Positions 51,401 to 60,400 of a DNA stretch of 64,000 nucleotides are shown piece by piece; positions within the stretch are counted from its first letter, which is position 1, and the number at the start of each line of letters is the position of its first letter. The translations under genes and the position numbers were made by a program. This stretch comes from Undaria pinnatifida. Lineage: Eukaryota; Sar; Phaeophyceae; Laminariales; Alariaceae. The stretch covers positions 17,595,251-17,659,250 of the forward strand of contig JABAKD010000001.1 of NCBI GenBank assembly GCA_012845835.1. The letters run 5' to 3'. Under the pieces are notes generated by a model. It had not been told where the DNA came from and did not search any database. It worked only from the letters and a program-made list of their open reading frames with translations.

Positions 51401-54400
51401 GAAACAAGCAAAAGAAAGTCAGGCCAACTTCAACTTTTGCTTTTGACTTACTCAAGAAAAAATGTACCTAGTTTTGATCACCTTATAAGCAAAAAAAAAG
51501 TCCCCCTGTTCATGGCCAACTGTTTCTGACCGACTTGAAAAGGAAAAAGTCACCTTGGCTTTGACCGAATTTGAACACAGGTCACCTTGTTTTGATCGAT
51601 ATATGCAAAAAAAAAAGTCGACCAACTGTTTTTGACTTGAGTTAAAATAAAAAAGTCACCTTTGTTTGTGACCGACTTGAAAAGAAAAGAGGTCACCTTC
51701 TTTTTGACCGACTTAAACAAAAAACAAAAAAGGTCACCCTGTTTATGACCAACTTCACCTTGTTTCATACTGACTTGAAAAATAATAAAGATTACCTTGT
51801 TTTTGACCGACGAAAAGAAAAAAAACACCTTGCCTTGATTTTTGACCGACATGATGGAATAAAAAGTCACCTTATTTTTGACGAAGTCGGCTGGGTGGTT
51901 GGTGTTGGTGTCTTTGAGGAGGAAGTATTCCTGGATTGATCGCGTGACCATCCCCGTCTGCAGCCTGCCAAGCCCCTCCAGCTCAGAGTTGCCTGTGGCA
52001 ATGGCCCACATCGTCATCGCGTAGTAGAAGTTGACGTCCTCTGAGGTCGATTCCTGTTTGGGAAAAAAATCACAGGAGTGGATAGATCACCAACTAGATC
52101 AGGACAGATGACGGGTCTACAGAAGTACAGGTCCTCAGGGCCGATCACGATCAACAGCAGAACCGATCGTCAGGACAGATCACGATCTACATCAGGACAG
52201 GTCATGATAGCTATTGATCAGGATCAGATCATGATATCGGTACTCTACGTTATATATTGATAGATCATGACCTAGGACGATGTAACGCCCTCGAAGATCG
52301 ACTCCTTGTTGAAACCATTCACAGCTAAAACAGATCTCCATCTATATCAGGGCGGATCATCTAGGTCATGATTACATCGCAATTAAGTTAATATATCATC
52401 TACGTCAGGTTGTGGTAGAATTGCGCGCCCTCTGACGTCGATTCCTGTCGCAAATGCCTTCACAAATAGGACACATGACGATATTGATCAGGACGATAGA
52501 TCTCCCCGGATCAGAACACATCACGATTCAAACAGATCAATATCAGGACAGATGGAGATCAGGACAAATGAAAATCAAAGGAAAGATCAAGATCAAGATC
52601 GGGACAGATCGTGATCAAAATCAGGACAGATCAAGACCAAGTATCAGGACAGATCACAATCAAGATCAGGATTCATGACACGATTAACATCGTCTGGGTA
52701 ATGGCGCAGTAGACGTTCACGTCCTCCGGGGTCGATTCCCAATACAAATGCCCACAGACAAAGCATACCACGATATGGATACCATAGATCCCGATCTAGA
52801 TCATCTAAATGAGTTTTATTCACCTGGTCCTTGCCGTCTCCCGCGTAGAGTAGTCCCCTAGCCCAGCTGTGGCCGCTGAACCAGTCGAAAGCACGGTACT
52901 GCGGGAAGTACTCGTCGTCCTGGTCACAGATTGAATCAAGAGTCACCAAAAATGGTAGGGTAGAGTAGGGTAGAGCAGAGTAAGGTAGAGTAAGGTAGAT
53001 TAGGGTAGAGTAGGGACAAGGTAGAGCAAGGTAGGGTAAGGTAGGGTGGCGTAATGTAGTGTTGTGTACCATGTAGTGTAGTGTAGTGTAGTGTAGTGTG
53101 GGGTAGGGTAGAGTAGGGCAGAGTAGGGTATGGTAGGGCATGGAAGGGTAGGGTCGGGTAGGGTAAGGTAGGGTAGAGTATGGTACGGTAGAGTAGGGGA
53201 GGATTTGGGAGGGTAGGGTAGAGTACGATTTCCGAGGCAGCGTAGGGTACAGGGCAGGGCTAAGAGTAAGGTAAGGTCTCGACCGGAATCGAACGATCAT
53301 TTACCCCCCTAACGTGTAAAACACCCCACCCGATACAGCGCGATATTTTCCTATCAAGAGCTACCGCACAGCTAGATACCCCCCGTCCAAACTTTCTGAC
53401 CTGGTTGGGGCAGTTCACGTCGCGGATAAGCGTATTAACCCATTCCTTGTTTGCGGTTGTCGCCCAGGCGGGTCGAAGGTGGGCCAGCACCGCGGCTGCG
53501 TTGATCAGGTAACCGTAGTGGAAGTGCTGCGGAAATAGAAACAATGCATGCAACAGAAGAGGTATCGTTGGCGGGAGAAGTTGGCGTGGGGGGTGGGGTA
53601 GGGGCGGGGGAATCGTCATCCCCACGCCATACACAGGGGTGTAGCGCGCGGAAGTTTCTGGGGCTCCTAGCGCGAGGAGCTGAACACCATCATCATCCCC
53701 CGAAACAAGTCTTCACAAAGACAGTTGTCGTCCACGCCACGGGGCCAACGTTCCCCAAGCCAAATACTCTTGCAAACCTATCCCATGAAGTACTAACCGA
53801 CAGGTCCGCACTTGAGGAGGTGAACCGGTCAGAAACTGTTGGCCTAACAAGAAAAGCGCAACCCCCACCGCACTATAGAGGAAAGACTGAGGTTGGGAGG
53901 GGGAACGGGACGCATGCTAGGGTGACCAGAGGTCCTCAATCGAGGATCCCCAGGAAAAGTAGGTGTCCCTCTACAGTGCACTAAAGCGGTCAACCGGCAC
54001 TACTCCGCATGCTGCCACTACCGGTTGCCCCCCCGATCGATTTCACAAGCACTACAGTGGCCAACCCGCACTACTCAACCGGCACTATTTGAGGGATCTC
54101 ACGCGATTTCACAGGCATTATAGCGGACAACCGGCACTACTCCGCATACTGCCACTACCGGTTGCCCCCCCAAGCGATTTCACAAGCACTACAGTGGCCA
54201 ACCCGCACTACTCAACCGGCACTATTGAGGGATCCCAAGCGATTTCACAAGTCTTATAGCGGGAAACCGGCACTACTCCGCATACTACCACTACCAAGTG
54301 CCCCCCCAAGCGATTTCACAATCACTGCAACGGCCAACCCGCACTACTACAACCGGCAATGTAGAGGAACCCCAACAATGCTCTATGTATTCCTTAGGGC

Positions 54401-57400
54401 GACATATTTGCAGCTCTCACGTGGTCGTTGTAGTAGGACGCGTAGAAGTCAGCGCCGCCACCGTCCTCCTCGAGACCAAGCGATCCAATCACGCCGCCCC
54501 ACGTCTGCGTGCGAAGCGAGTTTTGGAGAGTGAATGACAAGAGGGAGGCGAATTGGTTGGCGTACACAGCCAGTTATTTTTGGGGTTTCGTTTCGGAGTA
54601 AGAAATGTTGACAATTTTGGGGTTAGACAGGGTTAAGGAGCCCCGTTATGCACCTTTTTTGTTTTCAGACAAGAAAAAAGGCGTCGTCATCGTAGCACGC
54701 GTCTTGTTCTAGTAAGTGCTTCTAGCCCCAGCCGCCTGTCCATCCTTCAGTTTATGCTCCAACGCATGGGCTCTGCCATGAAATAACAACAAGACATTTT
54801 TTTAGTTTACCTCGTCATACGCGAGGGATGTTCTCATATTTTCATGATCCACGTACCGGCACAGAAACGAAACTATGGCCATGCATGGCAGCGAGCGCAC
54901 CCGCCCGCCCGCCCTTCTCCCTCCGTTTGGTCGTGTGCCGTACGGGTCTCCCAATATGAGGCAGGGCGTTTTTAGCTTTCAGCGATGGCAACCAAACTAT
55001 CAATATGCCAAAAATTACTTGCACCTTCTAAGTTGGTCCGGAATTTTTGGGAGAGAGAGGGATTCACAATGGGTGGTTTCAAAACACCTCCTCCCCCCCC
55101 CCCGTCCCTCAAGCTTTTTGTTTTGTGGCACGCGTGGGTTTCCATGAAACAGGGCGTTTTTTTAACTTACCTCATCATACACGAGCGGGTTGCCGTTTGT
55201 ATGCTCAAGGTAGTAGTCGAACCCAGCTTCCACTTCGTTCAAGCAGGTCTCCAGCAGGCCATCCCTGATAACGTTTCGCAGCGAGTACATATTATTTGCA
55301 TGTTTTGCGCGAGGGGGGGGGGGGGGGAGGGGAGGAGTGTAGAGAGGGAGGTATACCGTGTTTAGGCGTTTTTTGTTTGGGGGGGGGAAACCTTTTAAAC
55401 TATGCAGATACGTTTTTATCATTTTTTGTGTGTTCTCACTTCGTATGCATCCTTTTTAGGGAGAGAGGGAAGGAGATAGACATGGATGGCGGGAAGATAT
55501 CATCATTTCACAGGGGAGAGGGAGTTGTAGAGGGGAAGAATGGGGGGGTGGGCCGGGGGGCGGGGGAACGGACCAAGGAAGGTAAGGGTTGGGGGGGGGA
55601 CCATGAATGAGCGTACGTGTGTTTTCTGTGGAGGGGGGGGGGGGGGGGGGGGGGGGGGCGGAGAAGGAGTGGGAGGAAAAGTGAGAGACTGGGGAGGCGG
55701 GAAGAGATGGGAGGAGGAGAGGGCGCGACGGAGGGGAGGGGCGGGAATAGACATAGAGAGAGGGGGGGAAGGAGGTAGACGCAACGAACAGTACTACCTT
55801 CCTCGCCGAATGATTTTTTTTCATGTATATATGAAATTCTTCTAACTACGTCAGCTGTGAGTTCGTTAAACTTAGGGTCGATACTAATCTTTGCAAGCTG
55901 CGTGATACACCCGGCCACTAGATTTTACGGAAATATATATATATATTGAATATATATAATATATATGTACGACTCCTATGGACGTTACCAGGTTGAACAC
56001 CAGCGACAAAATAATGTTTTGCCCCCACCTTTCCATTTCGTCGGCGATGAGGCACAGCTGAGCATACGCCATCAAGTGCTTAGCGCCAAAGTAAATGCTT
56101 GAACCCGCCACGTTGTCGAGGGGGACGTTGATCTCGCTTTCCAGGTAGAAGTCCACCCACGCCCTGCACCGAGGGACAAAGAAGTTGCATACGAAGCGCG
56201 CGGAAAAGCAGGTGCGCAAACGAAAGACACGCGAAGCGTTAGCATCTTACTTGTAGTGATTTTGCTAAAACGTGTAGTTCATCTTTCCATCGGATGGATA
56301 AAAATGACGTTTAAGCTGCTCGACCAGACGCATTATGCATGGGCGGAGAGATGCACCATTTTTTTTTTCTGAGGCGTTCCAAGACTACGGTTGGGGGGGG
56401 GGGGGGGGGTCACTTTGGGTTGGCGTTTTTTTTGGCAGGGGCTCGGGGGTCACACGCGAGCAAGTGACTCCCTCCAGCTGTTCCTATTGCGGTCTATTGG
56501 GCTCTCGCGCTGTGTTGTCTTCGCGATATGAATCCGTAATGGAGTGCGGTAAGCTCCGCTGCGCGCCAGAATCATATCGCCTGTGTTCGTTTTGTCTGTG
56601 AGGGACGACAGGGTTATCCGTGAGACGGATGCGTGGTACGATAGAGGTTATCAAGGTATACCATTTTTTGGTTTGGTTTTGTTCATGAACGACGGGGCTT
56701 CTTACAACCCCAAGTCGTCGGAAATCGTTCATTTTCTTTTTTGGGCATGATTTTTTCCTCGTCGTGTACCTAGGCGTCCACGGGATTTTGTTTTTCATCG
56801 GGTAGTAAGTAGTTTAACTTTATCTCAAGAAAATCAGTTGTCGGGTTAGGAAGGACATGTTTTAAGTTCCGAAATTGAGGAACCTCAGAAAAAAAGCGGT
56901 GCGCTCCTCTATCGTTGCACGAATCCCGTGCGAGCGGTCAAAAATCGCGGAAGTGAAAACGGGGGTACCCCCCGCTCCTCCTACAATGGGGTAACCCCCC
57001 TCCTACAATGGGGTACCCCCCCTCCTACAATGGGGTACCCCTCCCCTACAATGGGGTACCTCTCCCCGTCCCTACAATGGGGCACCCCCCCGTCCCCTAC
57101 AATGGGGTAGGTAGGTACCCCACCTACAACGGGGTGTACCCCCGCCCCTCCTACAATGGGGTACCCCCCCTCCTACAATGGGGTACCCCCCCTCCTACAA
57201 TGGGGTACCCCTCCCCTACAATGGGGTACCTCTTCCCCGTCCCTACAATGGGGCACCCCCCCGTCCCCTACAATGGGGTAGGTAGGTACCCCACCTACAA
57301 CGGGGTGTACCCCCGCCCCTCCTACAATGGGGTACTCCCCTTCCTACAACGGGGTCCCCCCCCTACAATGGGGTACCCCTCCTACAATGGGTTACCCCTC

Positions 57401-60400
57401 CTACAATGGGGTACCCCCCCCCTACAATGGGGTATCCCCCCCCTACAATGGGGTACCCCTCCTACAATGGGGTATCCCCCTCCTACAATGGGGTATCCCC
57501 CTCCTACAATGGGGTATCCCCCTCCTACAATGGGGTATCCCCCTCCTACAATGGGGTGCAGAGAAGCTCTCTATACCCCATCCAAAATCTGTTCTTTTTT
57601 TTGGGGGGGGGTGAAGAAAAAATACAGCGTTTTCCGATTTACACGATCCCATGGCCTGCCAAACATAAAAATATTGAAACAACAACATTGTTGTTGCCAA
57701 AAACAAAATGACGCTCGTTTTTGACGATTTTGGGGGGAAGGAGGAGGAGGAGGAGGAGGAGGAGGAGAAGCGCCCCGGTTCGTCACTCAGAAAAAAAGTG
57801 ATACTAACAATCATCACCATCATCATCATCATCCATCATCATCATCATCATCATCATCACTCAAACACCAAGGCCCCAGTAGGGGGAGATGCCCCCTCTC
57901 TTACTGCTGGCTTTGAGACACTCGCACGAGTGACGGCGACGCTGTATGTACCTCGCTGCCAAAAGACCCATACACGCGCGGGCTTTTCTCACGCGGCGTA
58001 GCTTACCGTTCCTTTGGGGATCCAAACCGCAGAACTAGAGCAGCGCACGAAAGCGATGACCGCAAAGGGTCGCGGGGGGTGTAACTCGTGCGAGTGACCC
58101 CGAGCCCCTCCAAAACAGGGGCCCAAAAAAAATGCCCCCTTTTACCGTACCTCCTAGGATGCAAAACTCTCTCGTAGAACGCTTCAACGCCCTTTGTCAA
58201 CCCCTGCCGAGCCCCCGAACCCCCCCTATACTGAATCCAAGTAACTTTGTCCCCAACAACGGGTTTCCAGTTGTGAAGGGGTTAAGTCGCAGCTCCCAAT
58301 GGAGAAGTCATCCCACGGTACGCAGGAGTTTTGCTCTTTTTTTTGGGCCGATTTTTTCTGGCCGGTTAAGATGTCCCCTCGGTTTGTAGAACAAAAGAGC
58401 TCACCGACCTGTGCCCCAGCGGTAGAGTTGGAAGTGTGAGCAGCAGCAGCTGTTGGCTTCTTATGGTCGTTCTTTCGTTGCTATTTTTCATTTTTTGTTT
58501 GTTTCGCTTGTTTTCTGGTTTTTAAAAAAGGAACCTGTTTAAGATGCGCTCGCACCTCATGTACCATATTTCTCCCCAATTTAGATTGGGTTTTTAGAAT
58601 GGGTTACAGTGGGCAACCCGATTTAAGAGCACTCGGAAGTTAAGAGCGGTCAACTAGACATATCCCGCCACAGCCAAAAGGCGGAGTATATTGCCTACTA
58701 GAGATAAGGTGATTCTGCAGTTGAGAGCGCATGTTTCCGCTTGTTACGGGTCGCTCTTAAATCGGGGTATCCACTGTATATACAGCCAGGGGCGGGGGGC
58801 GGGGGGGGGGGGGGGTACGTCGAGTCTATGCTAAAAAAGAACCAAAACAACGATAAACAATACATGAGCTTGCCTATGAGCGGCGTGAGCCGTAATTCCG
58901 TTCGCTCGCGCAACACATTCTACGCTAAAGGTGCACCATTTTTTTTTCGGGGAGCCCTTTCCTCGCACATAACGCGAGGTCTACATCTCTCTAATTTTTT
59001 TTTGTTGGCGGGAAGGGAAATAAAAAAAAAATCGCCACACCCGAGGAACAGTAGTTCCTTGCCCTAACAAGCAATATCGTCGTCCAATCAGATGAATCCA
59101 AACCGTGGTACAGAGGTTGGAACCACACCTTTGATGACATGTACTTCTGAAAACTGCTGTGTCTCGAGAGTGCAGTGCATCTACGTCGCAGCCCCCGCGG
59201 AGCCTCGGCAAGACGCGAGGAACAAGCTCAACACTTTTCGAGAGACTTGTATCCATGGGGAAAGGACCTCCTGCCGGGGCATGAGGCTCCATCCGATCCA
59301 ATCCTTGCATTAAACTTGTGGTCCGCAACGGAGACAAAAGAACACTACAGCGCTATTCAACGAAAAAAAAAAATGAAAAAAAAATGAAAAAAAAATGAAA
59401 AAAAAAAATCCGCCGATTTCGGGTTAAGAAGAGCCATCGTTAAACGTTACGGAAAACGTTTTCTCAGACAATAAAAGTGGTGCCATTGTGGTGGCACGCG
59501 TCGCGTGCTGCAGTCCTCTCGCTCACATCTCTGTGTCACTGGTGATGGCGTCCATGCTCGGAAGCCAATCGAAGTCCGGCAAGTCCCTCTCGGTCAAGGT
59601 CCAGGTCGTGCCCGTCGTCAACTCCATGTCGCCCTTCGTGGGGCTGCTGAGGTACAGCCCGCTCCTAGAGCTGTCAGCGAGCAGGGCCTGTATTTTTTGG
59701 TTTGTTTTTTGGTCGTTGTCATCGTCGTCGTCGCGCAAGGTAAAACGTAAATCAAGCGCGATTTGCACAAATCCTGTGGCCTAGGCACATAAATCAAGTC
59801 AAATCATATGTGTCCCGTAAAAAAAATTACGAAATTTCCCGATCATTTTGGGATTACGGATACCGGTTATTATTTTGAAAAAAAAAAAAAAAATTATAAG
59901 AAGTGTTCTAAACTACCCATGCGGCGTAGCACGCGTCAAATAAATGCGTGAACAGGTCTCATGATATCGCTTTTTGGCGTTATTCTAGTAAAAAATATCG
60001 ACCATATACAGAAGATTTGCGACGCTGGGATACTATCATCAACCGCCCAGAAAGAGCTCGCAGCAGGGTACTATTAATAGTTAACAGCATGGGAACGCGG
60101 TGCGTACATATTACAAGATAAAATGAAAATTACACTTCAGCTGTGAGATTGAAGGTTTTCGGTGGAGATCATATTCGCAAGCCGTGTGTGATACTCCGAT
60201 CGCGTGTGTGATACTGGCTGTGTGCCTCCTCATTAATGATACACGTCGGCGACTCCCCTTTGAACAAGCTCGTACCAGGGTCAACAGGGCGATGTTCATT
60301 AGTCTGTGCCTGGAAACTGCGAAAACTGTTTTCGAGGGGGACAACACAATCTAACGACCGTGGAATACACCAGTTTGTTTCGTTTATCCTGCAGCCGTAT

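Noticed and set aside
56965-57560. Regular short repeats resembling a CRISPR array
   Set aside because: Units are contiguous without unique spacers and the genome is eukaryotic.
57008-57724. 238-codon NGVPP/YNGV repeat protein
   Set aside because: Minisatellite product inside intron 3 of the glucanase gene; no start context or other support.
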